DNA of 64,000 nt from Paenibacillus tyrphae (GTDB lineage: Bacteria; Bacillota; Bacilli; Paenibacillales; NBRC-103111): contig NZ_JNVM01000030.1 in NCBI RefSeq assembly GCF_000722545.1, positions 1 to 64,000 on the forward strand, written 5' to 3'. Within the stretch, counting starts at the first letter, position 1. Each line of letters opens with the position of its first letter. Under the pieces are notes generated by a model that was given only the letters and a program-made list of their open reading frames with translations, did not search any database and was not told the DNA's origin. The position numbers and the translations under genes were made by a program. Shown in pieces: positions 23,838 to 35,065 of the stretch.

Positions 23838-26033
23838 ATGGGGATAGAGCAGCTTCTTGCGAAGGCATCCACATATGTGAAAGAAAATGACCTGAAACGA
23901 ATCCAGGAAGCTTATGAATTTGCGGATCAGGCGCATTACGGCCAAGTGCGCAAATCCGGAGAGCCCTATATATTGCATCCGCTGGCCGTAGCGGACATTT
24001 TGGTTAATATGCAGATGGATACGACTTCCATCATTGCTGCGCTGCTCCATGACGTGGTGGAGGATACGACGGTATCGCTCGAAACGGTGCATGAAAAGTT
24101 CGGCGCTACCTGTGCGATGATCGTCGACGGCCTCACCAAACTCGAGAAAATCAAATTCAAGAGCAAGGAAGAGCACCAGAACGAAAACTACCGCAAAATG
24201 TTCGTCGCCATGGCACAGGACATTCGCGTCATTCTTATTAAATTGGCGGACCGTCTGCACAACATGAGAACGCTCAAGCACCAGTCGGAGGAAGCGCAGC
24301 GGCGCATCGCGGACGAGACGCTGGAGATCTTTTGCCCGATCGCACATCGTCTAGGGATATCGGCGATCAAGTGGGAGATGGAAGACATCGCTCTGCGATA
24401 CTTGAGTCCCCAGCAGTATTACCGCATCGTGAACCTGATGCAGAAGAAGCGTGCCGAACGGGAGCAGTACTTAAGCGACGTCATTACGTCCGTAGGCGAG
24501 AAGCTGCAGGAGATGGGGATCGACGGCGATATCTCGGGAAGGCCCAAGCATATTTACAGCATTTACAAGAAGATGACGGTGAAAAGCAAGCAGTTCAATG
24601 AAATCTACGATCTGCTGGCGCTGAGGATTATCGTCGACAACATTAAAGACTGCTACGCCACGCTGGGAATCATCCATACGCTGTGGAAGCCGATGCCCGG
24701 CCGTTTCAAAGATTATATTGCCATGCCGAAGCCGAACATGTATCAATCGCTGCATACGACGGTCATCGGTCCGAAAGGCGAGCCGCTGGAAGTTCAGATC
24801 CGCACGTTTGAGATGCACCGTACCTCGGAGTACGGGGTCGCCGCGCATTGGGCCTATAAAGAAGGCACTTCTGTCCCGTCAGGCAGCTACGAAGACAAGA
24901 TGCATTTTATCCGCGAAATTCTTGAGCTCCAGAACGATACGCAGGATGCGCAGGAGTTCGTCGAGTCGCTCAAAATGGACTTTTTCTCCGATCTGGTGTT
25001 CGTATTTACGCCGAAAGGGGAAGTCATTGAATTGCCAGCGGGCTCGGTCCCGCTCGACTTTGCTTACCGGATTCATACGGAGGTCGGGAACCGTACGATC
25101 GGCGCCAAAGTCAACGGACGCATCGTCCCGCTCGACCATAAGCTGAAAACAGGCGATATCATCGAGATTTTGACGTCCAAGCATTCGTACGGACCGAGCC
25201 AGGATTGGGTGAAAATCGCTCAATCGTCGCACGCCCGGACGAAGATCCGCCAATGGTTCAAGAAAGAGCGCCGCGAAGAAAACGTGCTCAAGGGCCGGGA
25301 AATGATCGAGCGCGAGCTGAAACGGCTCGGCTACGACGTTCCGGCGCTGACGAAAGACGACGAGATGCTGGAGGTCGCCCGGAAATTCAATTTTAACGAA
25401 ATTGAGGACATGCTGTCGGCCGTCGGCTTCGGCGGCATAACCGCGGCCCAGATCGTAACCCGTTTGACCGAGAAGGTTCGCAGGGAAGCGGAGGAAGCCC
25501 AGCAGCAGGCGATGCTTACGTCCGAGGTTAAGGAAATGAAAGCGCCGGTGTCGGATAAGGAGCGCAAAGGCCGTCCGACTGGAGGGGTCCGGGTCAAAGG
25601 AGTGGACAACCTGCTCGTGCGGTTTGCCCGCTGCTGCAATCCGGTTCCGGGCGATGTGATTATCGGGTATATTACGCGCGGGCGCGGGGTATCCGTTCAC
25701 CGTTCGGACTGTACGAACATTCCTTCGCCGGAATGCAGCGAAGAAGGAAATCGCGTGATCGAGGTGGAGTGGGCGGACAACATCGAGGCGAATTATAATG
25801 TCGAGATCGAAATTACGGGTCACGACCGGCGCGGACTGCTGAATGAAGTGCTGCAGGTCGTATCGGAATGCAAAACGGTCATTTCCGCCGTCTCGGGCCG
25901 CTCCGATAAAAATAAGATGGTGGTCATCCACATGACGATACTGATCCGCAATATCGATCATCTTCATTCGGTCGTGGAAAAAATCAAGCGGATCAAGGAC
26001 GTTTATTCGGTGCAGCGCATTATGCAGGCTTAA
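23838..26033 (+). CDS. relA: Bifunctional (p)ppGpp synthetase/hydrolase Rel
   Basis: Long RSH protein of 731 residues that makes and degrades (p)ppGpp. The hydrolase HD motif is LLHDVVEDT with His71-Asp72. The synthetase domain contains RFKD at 289-292, the RxKD form found in bifunctional enzymes, then YQSLHTTV. A TGS domain begins near VFTPKGEVIELP, the zinc-finger-like region has RFARCCNPVPGD, and an ACT domain ends the protein. An ATG at 23826 would add four residues; neither start has an ideal ribosome site (AAGGG at 23820-23824). dtd follows. Confidence 0.96.
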   Translation: MGIEQLLAKASTYVKENDLKRIQEAYEFADQAHYGQVRKSGEPYILHPLAVADILVNMQMDTTSIIAALLHDVVEDTTVSLETVHEKFGATCAMIVDGLTKLEKIKFKSKEEHQNENYRKMFVAMAQDIRVILIKLADRLHNMRTLKHQSEEAQRRIADETLEIFCPIAHRLGISAIKWEMEDIALRYLSPQQYYRIVNLMQKKRAEREQYLSDVITSVGEKLQEMGIDGDISGRPKHIYSIYKKMTVKSKQFNEIYDLLALRIIVDNIKDCYATLGIIHTLWKPMPGRFKDYIAMPKPNMYQSLHTTVIGPKGEPLEVQIRTFEMHRTSEYGVAAHWAYKEGTSVPSGSYEDKMHFIREILELQNDTQDAQEFVESLKMDFFSDLVFVFTPKGEVIELPAGSVPLDFAYRIHTEVGNRTIGAKVNGRIVPLDHKLKTGDIIEILTSKHSYGPSQDWVKIAQSSHARTKIRQWFKKERREENVLKGREMIERELKRLGYDVPALTKDDEMLEVARKFNFNEIEDMLSAVGFGGITAAQIVTRLTEKVRREAEEAQQQAMLTSEVKEMKAPVSDKERKGRPTGGVRVKGVDNLLVRFARCCNPVPGDVIIGYITRGRGVSVHRSDCTNIPSPECSEEGNRVIEVEWADNIEANYNVEIEITGHDRRGLLNEVLQVVSECKTVISAVSGRSDKNKMVVIHMTILIRNIDHLHSVVEKIKRIKDVYSVQRIMQA

Positions 26034-26074
26034 AGGCGCGGAAATTTTATTTTTGAAACGGAGTCAGAACGTTT

Positions 26075-26521
26075 ATGAGAGTGGTACTGCAAAGAAGCAA
26101 AGCGGCACAAGTGACGGTGAACGGCGAGACGGTAGGCCGCATCGACCACGGCTTGGTGCTGCTTGTCGGCATTGCGGACGGCGATATCGAGGAGGATGCC
26201 CGGTACCTTGCCGATAAAATAGCGGGCTTGCGCATATTCGAAGACGAACAAGGGAAAATGAACCATTCGGTGCTTGAAACCGGAGGCCAGGTGCTGTCCA
26301 TCTCTCAATTCACCTTATACGGGGACTGCCGGAAGGGAAGACGGCCCAATTTCATGGCAGCCGCTCGTCCGGAGCTTGCGGAGCCGCTTTACGAACGGTT
26401 TAACGATATGCTGCGTGAAGCGGGACTCCATGTGGAGACCGGGCGGTTCGGGGCAATGATGGACGTGTCGCTCGTCAACGACGGACCGGTTACGCTCATC
26501 GTCGAAAGCAAGCAGGCTTAG
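26075..26521 (+). CDS. dtd: D-aminoacyl-tRNA deacylase
   Basis: Removes D-amino acids from wrongly charged tRNAs. The protein has 148 residues, the usual size, and carries the active-site stretches SQFTLYGDCRKGRRPNF and VNDGPVTLIVES. The relA-dtd order is conserved in Bacilli. It follows relA by 41 bases and is probably in the same operon. Confidence 0.96.
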   Translation: MRVVLQRSKAAQVTVNGETVGRIDHGLVLLVGIADGDIEEDARYLADKIAGLRIFEDEQGKMNHSVLETGGQVLSISQFTLYGDCRKGRRPNFMAAARPELAEPLYERFNDMLREAGLHVETGRFGAMMDVSLVNDGPVTLIVESKQA

Positions 26522-26644
26522 CATCCGAGCCGCACATACAGCGGCTTTTATCCATACGAATAAGCAAGGCTCAGGCGGGAGACAATGAGAGATAAGCCTG
26601 CGCACGATTTCATCTTGCGTGGCTGCCCGACATCTAAGGAGTCT

Positions 26645-26830
26645 ATGCCTATTATGTACCGATCGCCGAAAGAACAAAGCTTACTGATGCCGGAACTGCA
26701 GCTTGTTTCCGGCGGTCTGGCGGAGGCGGCGGCATTGCAATCGTCCGGCATGGACGATACGGAAATCCGTGCCGATTTCTCTTCTTCCAGCGAGCAACTG
26801 AAGCGGACGGCGCGCAAACCGTTCCGCTGA
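26645..26830 (+). CDS. Small hypothetical protein after dtd
   Basis: A short frame of about 61 codons with no recognisable domain. It has an acidic/Ser-rich middle (DDTEIRADFSSSSEQ) and a basic end (KRTARKPFR). AAGGAG at 26636-26641 sits 3 bases before the ATG at 26645 and 12 before the ATG at 26654, so the start is uncertain; the frame is open to 26585. The terminator just behind it supports an expressed gene at the end of the relA-dtd unit. Confidence 0.45.
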   Translation: MPIMYRSPKEQSLLMPELQLVSGGLAEAAALQSSGMDDTEIRADFSSSSEQLKRTARKPFR

Positions 26831-26838
26831 CCAAAAAG

Positions 26839-26881
26839 ACGGGCCGTTTTCGTAGATTGAGCGAAAGCGGTCCGTTTGTTT
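26839..26881 (+). terminator. Terminator closing the relA-dtd unit
   Basis: ACGGGCCGTTTTCG (26839-26852) pairs with CGAAAGCGGTCCGT (26862-26875) over 14 bp with two wobbles, followed by TTGTTTC. Confidence 0.65.
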
Positions 26882-27029
26882 CAATAGACAGCCAAATATG
26901 CTAAACTATTGCTAGTTTTGTTCCAATATGAAACTTCTTGTGCAGTAGTCCCGTCTTATAAGTGACGAAGCATTTGTTTCGGCATCCGGCGGCTGACTCG
27001 CACAGACGATTAACGGAGGATGGAATGCA

Positions 27030-28568
27030 TTGAAAATCGAATTCGAGCGTGTCGGTTTCGGTGAACAGGCCAATGAGCTGTTTCATATAGGCAAGCTTTT
27101 TTTCGAAGAGGTCGAAGCGGTCTACGAGAGAACGGACGATGCGCGCCTGCACGTTCGCGTCGAGGTGGAAGCCGATGAAACGAAGCGTGTAATCAGGTCC
27201 AAGATCCGACTGACCGACCGGGAGACGGGAGCCGCTTACGACAACGAGCATGAGCGGGCGATGGATGCGCGGGACGCCGGGCATAAACGCACCGTCAAGC
27301 GGTCGGTCGTCTATGGGCTGCTTCAAGTGCTTCGCGAGTATACCGGGCTGGAGCAGGCATGGGGGATTTTGACCGGCGTGCGTCCGACCAAGCTAATGCA
27401 TAACATGATGATGAAACAACCGATTGAAAGCTGCAAGCAAACGCTGCGCGACGAGTATCTCGTCACCGAACCGAAAGTGGAGCTGCTCGCCGGAATAGCC
27501 GAACGCCAGTTGAAAGTGATCCCTGATTTGTTCCATTTAGACCGGGAAGTAAGCATTTATATCGGAATCCCGTTTTGTCCGACCAAATGCGCTTATTGTA
27601 CATTTCCGGCCTACGATATTCGAGGGAATAACGGGTCCGTCGAGGCGTTCCTGGAAGGACTGCATTACGAGATTCGCGAGATGGGCCGCTGGATGCGGGA
27701 AGCCGAAGTCGGCATAACGACGATTTATTGGGGCGGAGGAACGCCGACGAGCATTACGGCCGAGCAGATGGATGCGCTGTTCGTCACGATGCACGAATCG
27801 TTCCCGGCGATGGATCGTGTCCGCGAGCTGACCGTCGAGGCCGGCCGTCCGGACACGATTACCGAAGATAAGATCGAAGTGATGAAACGGTGGAAGGTCG
27901 ACCGGATCAGCATTAATCCGCAAAGCTTCACGCAGGCGACGCTTGATGCGATCGGACGGCACCATACGGTGACGGAAACGATCGACAAGTTCAAGCTCGC
28001 GCGAAAGCTCGGGTTGAACAACATCAACATGGATCTGATTATCGGGCTGCCGAACGAAGGAATGGCCGAGCTGCAGAGGACGCTTGATCAAACGGTCGAG
28101 CTGCTGCCGGAATCGCTGACGGTTCATACGCTTTCCTTCAAGCGCGCTTCCAAGATGACGAAGAACAAAAGCGAGTACGAAGTGGCGGAGCGGGACGAAA
28201 TCGCCGAGATGATCCACTCAGTCTCCGAATGGACGGAGCGGCACGGGTACAAGCCGTATTATATGTACCGGCAGAAAAACATTTTGGGCAATCAGGAGAA
28301 CGTCGGCTATTCGCTCGAAGGCTTCGAGAGTCTGTACAACATTCTGATGATGGAAGAGCGTCAGACGATTATCGGACTTGGCTGCGGCGCGGTAAGCAAA
28401 GTGCTTTATCCGAAAGTCGAGCATGAGGACGGCTACGAGCAGCGCATCGAACGGATGCCGAACCCGAAGGAGCCGTCTTTCTACAATGAGGCTTATCAAG
28501 AGTATGTAGACAAAAAAATCAGGCTGCTGAACGATGCTTACGGCGTTCCGGCCGGCCAGCCGTCGTAA
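27030..28568 (+). CDS. hemZ: HemZ, oxygen-independent coproporphyrinogen III dehydrogenase-like radical SAM protein
   Basis: A protein of 512 residues. The radical SAM cluster motif CPTKCAYC has Cys183, Cys187 and Cys190, followed by YWGGGTPTS and VEAGRPDT. The N-terminal 170 residues are the extra domain that sets HemZ apart from HemN. HemZ proteins are linked to anaerobic haem synthesis, though activity varies in the family. The TTG at 27030 sits 9 bases after GGAGGA; the ATG at 27025 leads straight to a stop. In B. subtilis hemZ lies elsewhere in the chromosome. Confidence 0.9.
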   Translation: MKIEFERVGFGEQANELFHIGKLFFEEVEAVYERTDDARLHVRVEVEADETKRVIRSKIRLTDRETGAAYDNEHERAMDARDAGHKRTVKRSVVYGLLQVLREYTGLEQAWGILTGVRPTKLMHNMMMKQPIESCKQTLRDEYLVTEPKVELLAGIAERQLKVIPDLFHLDREVSIYIGIPFCPTKCAYCTFPAYDIRGNNGSVEAFLEGLHYEIREMGRWMREAEVGITTIYWGGGTPTSITAEQMDALFVTMHESFPAMDRVRELTVEAGRPDTITEDKIEVMKRWKVDRISINPQSFTQATLDAIGRHHTVTETIDKFKLARKLGLNNINMDLIIGLPNEGMAELQRTLDQTVELLPESLTVHTLSFKRASKMTKNKSEYEVAERDEIAEMIHSVSEWTERHGYKPYYMYRQKNILGNQENVGYSLEGFESLYNILMMEERQTIIGLGCGAVSKVLYPKVEHEDGYEQRIERMPNPKEPSFYNEAYQEYVDKKIRLLNDAYGVPAGQPS

Positions 28569-28642
28569 GGCGGCGTAACGGATCATGCTTCGTTTTAATT
28601 TCAAATGATCAGGCATAAATCATAACATGGCAGAGGTGTATT

Positions 28643-30604
28643 ATGGCAGGGAAATCGAACTATTCCGGAGGCAGCGCAAAAGGATACGTAATAGTAATCG
28701 CATTAATCGTTCTAATTGCGGCTGGCGCCGGTGCATGGCATTACTGGAAAGCAGGGGGAATGAAAGCAGGAGCGGACAGCAGTCAACGAAAAGCTGCCCA
28801 GAAGCTGGAAGAAGTGAAAACGGTAAGTACTCCGAAAGACAGCTATGACCTTATTGTGGCCGGGACCGATCCCGAGGGAGTGGCGGCGGCCGTCTCTGCG
28901 GCGCGCAACGGCCAGAAGACGCTGCTCGTTGACGGAAAAGACCGCGAAATCTTGGGCGGACTGATGACCCTCGGATGGTTGAACAGCTTGGACATGAACT
29001 ATGAGCCGGACAAAAGTGTCCTTCATAAACGGGAAATGCTCAACAAGGGCATATTTGCGGAGTGGTACGGCAAAATCGAAGGAGATTCGTTCGATGTCGT
29101 GACGGCTGCAAATGCCTTTAACTCGCTGGTAGCCGCAGAGAAAAATATCGACGTGCTGCTGAAGGTCAAATCGATGGAGCCGATCACTTCCCCTTCCGGA
29201 ACGGTTTCCAAAATCACGGGCATGAAGCTGACGCTTGCTGACGGCAGTGTCAAAACCGTTCAGACCAAAGCGCTCATCGATGCAACACAGGATGCGGACA
29301 TTGCCGCAGCCGCCGGAGTTCCTTATACGACGGGGCGCGAAGATCTTGGCGACAAGAAGGCGCGTATGGCCGTGACGCTCGTCTTCCGGTTGAAGAATGT
29401 CACGCCGGACGTATGGGAAAAGGTCCGCAAACGTCTGGAAGGAGACAACGACGCCGGAACGGGCGCGAACGAAATGAGCGCTTGGGGCTACAAAGACATG
29501 AAGGATTATCCCGCGGTTAATAAAGACCGCGTGCGGATGCGCGGATTGAACATCGGACGTCAGAACAACGATACGATGCTGATTAATGCGCTGCAAATTT
29601 TCGGAATCGACGGAACCGACCCCAAGTCGCGGGAAGAAGCATTTAAGCTCGGCAAGGACGAGCTTCCCAATATTGTAAAATACATGAATGAAAAATATCC
29701 CGAATTTGCCGGCATCGCATTGGACGATACAGCACCGGAGCTGTATGTGCGCGAAACGCGTCACATCCAAGGCGAATACCGCCTCAGCATTATTGACGTG
29801 CTTGAAAACCGCGATCAATGGGATCGCATCGGTTTCGGCTCCTATCCGGTCGATATTCAGCGCATGTCGCCTGCGGACAACGGTGCGGTTATTACCGTGC
29901 CTCAGCAATACGCTGTACCGTTCCGCAGCATCGTGCCGCTGAAAGTGGACGGGCTGCTGGTCGTCGGACGCGCAGCAAGCTTTGATTCGCTCCCGCACGG
30001 GACTGCACGCGTCATTCCGGTTGGCATGGCAGCTGCCGAAGCAGCCGGAGCGGCAGCAAAAATCGCGGAGGACTCCGGAAGCACGTTCCGTCAAATGTCC
30101 GCCAACAAGGAAGCCATTTCGAAGCTTCAGGATACGCTGAATAAGCAGGGCATGGTGCTGAAACCGTTCAGCATCAAGGCGCAGCCGTTCATGGAGCATA
30201 AAGCGTACGAAGGCTTAAAGGTAGCGGTCACGCTCGGTCTTGCGACAGGCGGATACGACAACAACTTTGCGCTGGACAGCAAGTCCAACCAGCAGCGGTT
30301 AGTCAACCTTCTCTTGGGCATGCGCAAATTCAAGCCCGAGGCCATGGCCGGGAATCCGGGAGAGGCGCTCGCCAAAGGCACCGATCCGAAGACGCTGCCG
30401 GTTACGCTGGACCAAGCGGCGCATATGATCGCCCTTCTGCTGAAGGTGGAAACGTCGCCCGAGCAAGCGCTGCAGACGCTGCAAAGCAAAGGATTCCTTG
30501 CTGCCGCGACATTGGACGGCATTGCGAACAAACAGGAGCTGACCAACGGCGATACGTATATGCTGATGAAAGACGTATATAACGCGCTGAAGTCGGCAAA
30601 ATAA
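28643..30604 (+). CDS. Membrane-anchored FAD-dependent oxidoreductase
   Basis: A protein of 653 residues. A membrane segment (about 14-31) anchors it, probably with the bulk outside. The FAD domain starts YDLIVAGTDPEGVAAAVSAA, an altered dinucleotide-binding motif in which the usual GxGxxG is G-T-D-P-E-G, and later has ALIDATQDADIAAAAG and DGLLVVGRAASF. The last 100 residues (LDQAAHMIALLLK, then TNGDTYMLMKDVYNAL) look like weak S-layer-homology repeats. Substrate unknown. AGAGGTG precedes the ATG. It stands alone between hemZ and the hisS T-box. Confidence 0.75.
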   Translation: MAGKSNYSGGSAKGYVIVIALIVLIAAGAGAWHYWKAGGMKAGADSSQRKAAQKLEEVKTVSTPKDSYDLIVAGTDPEGVAAAVSAARNGQKTLLVDGKDREILGGLMTLGWLNSLDMNYEPDKSVLHKREMLNKGIFAEWYGKIEGDSFDVVTAANAFNSLVAAEKNIDVLLKVKSMEPITSPSGTVSKITGMKLTLADGSVKTVQTKALIDATQDADIAAAAGVPYTTGREDLGDKKARMAVTLVFRLKNVTPDVWEKVRKRLEGDNDAGTGANEMSAWGYKDMKDYPAVNKDRVRMRGLNIGRQNNDTMLINALQIFGIDGTDPKSREEAFKLGKDELPNIVKYMNEKYPEFAGIALDDTAPELYVRETRHIQGEYRLSIIDVLENRDQWDRIGFGSYPVDIQRMSPADNGAVITVPQQYAVPFRSIVPLKVDGLLVVGRAASFDSLPHGTARVIPVGMAAAEAAGAAAKIAEDSGSTFRQMSANKEAISKLQDTLNKQGMVLKPFSIKAQPFMEHKAYEGLKVAVTLGLATGGYDNNFALDSKSNQQRLVNLLLGMRKFKPEAMAGNPGEALAKGTDPKTLPVTLDQAAHMIALLLKVETSPEQALQTLQSKGFLAAATLDGIANKQELTNGDTYMLMKDVYNALKSAK

Positions 30605-30641
30605 TCCAAACGAAAATTTGCAAGCAAGCGCATGTTTTTTC

Positions 30642-30670
30642 TTGACTTTGGAAACCTTCGCGGGTAGAAT
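30642..30670 (+). promoter_or_regulatory. Sigma-A promoter of the hisS T-box leader
   Basis: TTGACT (30642-30647), a 17-base spacer and TAGAAT (30665-30670) lie just upstream of the T-box leader. Confidence 0.85.
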
Positions 30671-30676
30671 AAATTC

Positions 30677-31027
30677 TAATTCCATGTCATATCTTGTAGA
30701 TCCGTTGATGGGACAAAGTAATTCGAACCTTGCGTATCCAGAGAGGGAAGCCTAGGCTGCAAGCTTCCTTATGCGAATCGGATGAAGAGACCTCCCGGAG
30801 GACGAACGGGGAACCCCGGCCAGACGAAGGCGTTCATAGCCAGTGCCGGATAGTAGCCGTTTGCGGTTGGCGGACGTTACCCGCTTGAAGAGTGTGAGCG
30901 AGTTATTTTGCTTAAGCCGGATTCGGCAGCGGCAAGCTCGTTCGAATCGTGGGTGGTACCGCGGGAGACTTTGGTTAAGTACAATCTCTCGTCCCTGAAT
31001 TAGTTCAGGGGCGGGAGTTTTTTATTT
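30677..31027 (+). ncRNA. T-box leader of hisS-aspS
   Basis: T-box riboswitch that senses uncharged tRNA and lets transcription continue. The conserved T-box sequence GGGTGGTACCGCGG lies near 30950-30963. A terminator follows: CTCTCGTCCCTGAA (30986-30999), loop TTAG, TTCAGGGGCGGGAG (31004-31017) and a T-run. The upstream part can form Stem I. I could not place the specifier codon with certainty; His or Asp is expected from the genes downstream. Confidence 0.92.
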
Positions 31028-31065
31028 TTTTGTGCTGAAACGCGACAGAAAGGAGTCTGGCTTAC

Positions 31066-32328
31066 ATGAGCATTCAAAAACCGAAGGGCACGCAAGACCT
31101 GTTGCCCGGCGAAATCGAGAAATGGCATTATATTGAGGCGAAGGCCCGGGAAGTGTGTCAGCGTTTCAATTTTCGCGAGATCCGTACGCCGATGTTCGAG
31201 CACACGGAGCTGTTCCAACGTGGCGTAGGAGAGACGACGGACATCGTCGAGAAGGAAATGTACACATTTCTTGACAAAGGGGACCGCAGCATTTCGCTTC
31301 GTCCCGAAGGGACGGCCGGGGTCGTTCGCTCTTATGTGGAGAACAAGCTGTACGGCGAGCCGGATGTCAGCAAGATGTATTATATCGGCCCGATGTTCCG
31401 CTACGAGCAGCCGCAGGCCGGCCGTTACCGTCAGTTTCACCAGTTCGGCATCGAAGCGTTCGGTTCGGTAGACCCGAGTCTCGATGCGGAAATCATTGCG
31501 CTCGGCTATACGTTTTATAAAGAGCTCGGGTTAAAAGACGTCACGGTGGAAATCAACTCTGTCGGCAACCCGGCCGTACGGGCCGTGTACCGCGAGAAAA
31601 TTCAAGAGTTCTTTGCTCCGGTGAAGGATAAGCTGTGCAAGGACTGTCAATCGCGTTACGACCGCAATCCGATGAGGATTCTCGACTGTAAGGTCGATCA
31701 GAAATACGGCGAGGGCGCGCCGACCATTCTCGAATACTTGGACGAGGAATGTCAGACGCACTTCCAAGCGGTGCAGGGGTATTTGGCCGCGATGGAAATT
31801 CCGTTCCGCATCAATCCGCGGCTGGTCCGGGGGCTGGATTACTACACGCACACCGCGTTCGAGTACAAAGCGGCCGGTATCGGCGCGATCGATACGATCG
31901 GGGGCGGCGGACGCTATAACGGCCTTGTTGGAGAAATCGGCGGTACCGACCAGCCGGGCGTCGGCTTCGGACTCGGGATGGAGCGTATCCTGCTTGTGCT
32001 GCAGGCGCAGGGAGTCGACATTCCGGGGGTTAAACCGTTGGATGTGTACTTGATCGGCCTTGGCGAAGCCGCAGAGCGCGAGTGTGTGAAGTTGCTGCAA
32101 AATTTGCGACTGGCGGGACTATCCGCGGAAAAAGACTACTTGGGTCGCAAGATCAAAGCGAAAATGAAATCGGCCGATCGGTACAACGCAGCTTATGTTG
32201 CTATTCTTGGCGAAGATGAGCTTGCGAAGGGTGAGATTACCTTGAAAACGATGGCTACCGGCGAACAAGAAACGCTGCCTCTCGCCGATCTCGTGCAGAC
32301 GCTGCGCGAGCGGGCCGGGCAAGTTTAA
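31066..32328 (+). CDS. hisS: Histidyl-tRNA synthetase
   Basis: Class II synthetase of 420 residues. Motif 2 lies around FRYEQPQAGRYRQFHQFGIE, the His-specific peptide is LVRGLDYYTHTAFE, and motif 3 is GFGLGMERI. The HisRS anticodon-binding domain ends the protein. AAAGGAG lies 10 bases before the ATG. aspS follows with a 25-base gap, and both are behind the T-box. Confidence 0.97.
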   Translation: MSIQKPKGTQDLLPGEIEKWHYIEAKAREVCQRFNFREIRTPMFEHTELFQRGVGETTDIVEKEMYTFLDKGDRSISLRPEGTAGVVRSYVENKLYGEPDVSKMYYIGPMFRYEQPQAGRYRQFHQFGIEAFGSVDPSLDAEIIALGYTFYKELGLKDVTVEINSVGNPAVRAVYREKIQEFFAPVKDKLCKDCQSRYDRNPMRILDCKVDQKYGEGAPTILEYLDEECQTHFQAVQGYLAAMEIPFRINPRLVRGLDYYTHTAFEYKAAGIGAIDTIGGGGRYNGLVGEIGGTDQPGVGFGLGMERILLVLQAQGVDIPGVKPLDVYLIGLGEAAERECVKLLQNLRLAGLSAEKDYLGRKIKAKMKSADRYNAAYVAILGEDELAKGEITLKTMATGEQETLPLADLVQTLRERAGQV

Positions 32329-32353
32329 CGATAAAACGGAGGTAACAAACACC

Positions 32354-34141
<1,788 letters not shown>

Positions 34142-34173
34142 GACCCGAATAAGAGGAGTGTGGACAGTAAGCC

Positions 34174-34926
34174 ATGCTGCATCAATTTTCCCGTACGGAG
34201 CTGGCGATCGGCCCGGAAGGGCTTGAGATCATGAAAAATAGTACGGTGGCGGTTCTCGGCATCGGCGGCGTCGGTTCGATCGCCGCCGAAGCGTTGGCCC
34301 GTACCGGCGTGGGCCGGATCATCATGATCGATAAGGATGTCGTCGACATTACGAATGTGAACCGGCAAATTCATGCTTTGACGACGACGGTCGGTCAGCC
34401 GAAGGCGGAGCTGATGCGAGATCGTATCCTGCAAATCAACCCGGAATGCGATGCCGTCGCCCTGCGAATGTTTTATACCGAAGAAACGTATGAACTGCTA
34501 TTCCAATATCCGCTGGATTATATATTGGACGCTTCAGATACGATCAGCTACAAAATTCATCTGATCAAGCAATGCCTACAGCGGAAAATCCCGCTCATTT
34601 CCAGTATGGGCGCTGCGAATAAAATGGATCCAACCCGGTTTCAGGTGGCCGATATTTCCAAGACGAGCGTCGATCCGATGGCGCGGGTAATTCGCCACAA
34701 GCTGCGGAAGGAAGGCATCAAGAAGGGCGTCAAGGTCGTTTTTTCGACGGAAGAACCGATCAAGCCGCGGATTGATGTCACGCAGCGGATCGTGCCGGAG
34801 AATGCGCCCGAGATTCGTAAAGCGCAGCAGCCGCCGGCCAGCAACGCGTTCGTTCCACCGGTCGCCGGTCTGATCATGGTCGGCGTCGCTGTCCGCGACC
34901 TGTTGGCTAAGGCCGGACTGAAGTAG
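34174..34926 (+). CDS. tcdA: tRNA threonylcarbamoyladenosine dehydratase TcdA
   Basis: E1-like enzyme of 250 residues that cyclises t6A37 to ct6A in ANN-decoding tRNAs, using ATP. The nucleotide-binding motif is LGIGGVGSIAAEALARTG near residue 30, with NVNRQIHAL and DASDTISYK downstream. B. subtilis YrvM holds the same place behind aspS. A terminator follows. Confidence 0.93.
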   Translation: MLHQFSRTELAIGPEGLEIMKNSTVAVLGIGGVGSIAAEALARTGVGRIIMIDKDVVDITNVNRQIHALTTTVGQPKAELMRDRILQINPECDAVALRMFYTEETYELLFQYPLDYILDASDTISYKIHLIKQCLQRKIPLISSMGAANKMDPTRFQVADISKTSVDPMARVIRHKLRKEGIKKGVKVVFSTEEPIKPRIDVTQRIVPENAPEIRKAQQPPASNAFVPPVAGLIMVGVAVRDLLAKAGLK

Positions 34927-34950
34927 CATAATCAGCCATTCGGCATAAAG

Positions 34951-34993
34951 AAAGCATCCTTTGCAGCGAAAACGCGAAAAGGATGCTTTTTTT
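34951..34993 (+). terminator. Intrinsic terminator after tcdA
   Basis: AAAGCATCCTTT (34951-34962) pairs with AAAGGATGCTTT (34978-34989), followed by a T-run to 34993. It ends the hisS-aspS-tcdA unit. Confidence 0.9.
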
Positions 34994-35065
34994 GTCATTT
35001 TTGGGGCAAGATAGAAAAGGTGAATTCAAAGGTGATTTTATCCTTTTTCAATCGGAGTGCGGACC

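Noticed and set aside
34142..35065. Search for 6S RNA, which lies near aspS in B. subtilis
   Set aside because: The aspS-tcdA gap is only 32 bases, and the region after tcdA shows only a terminator.
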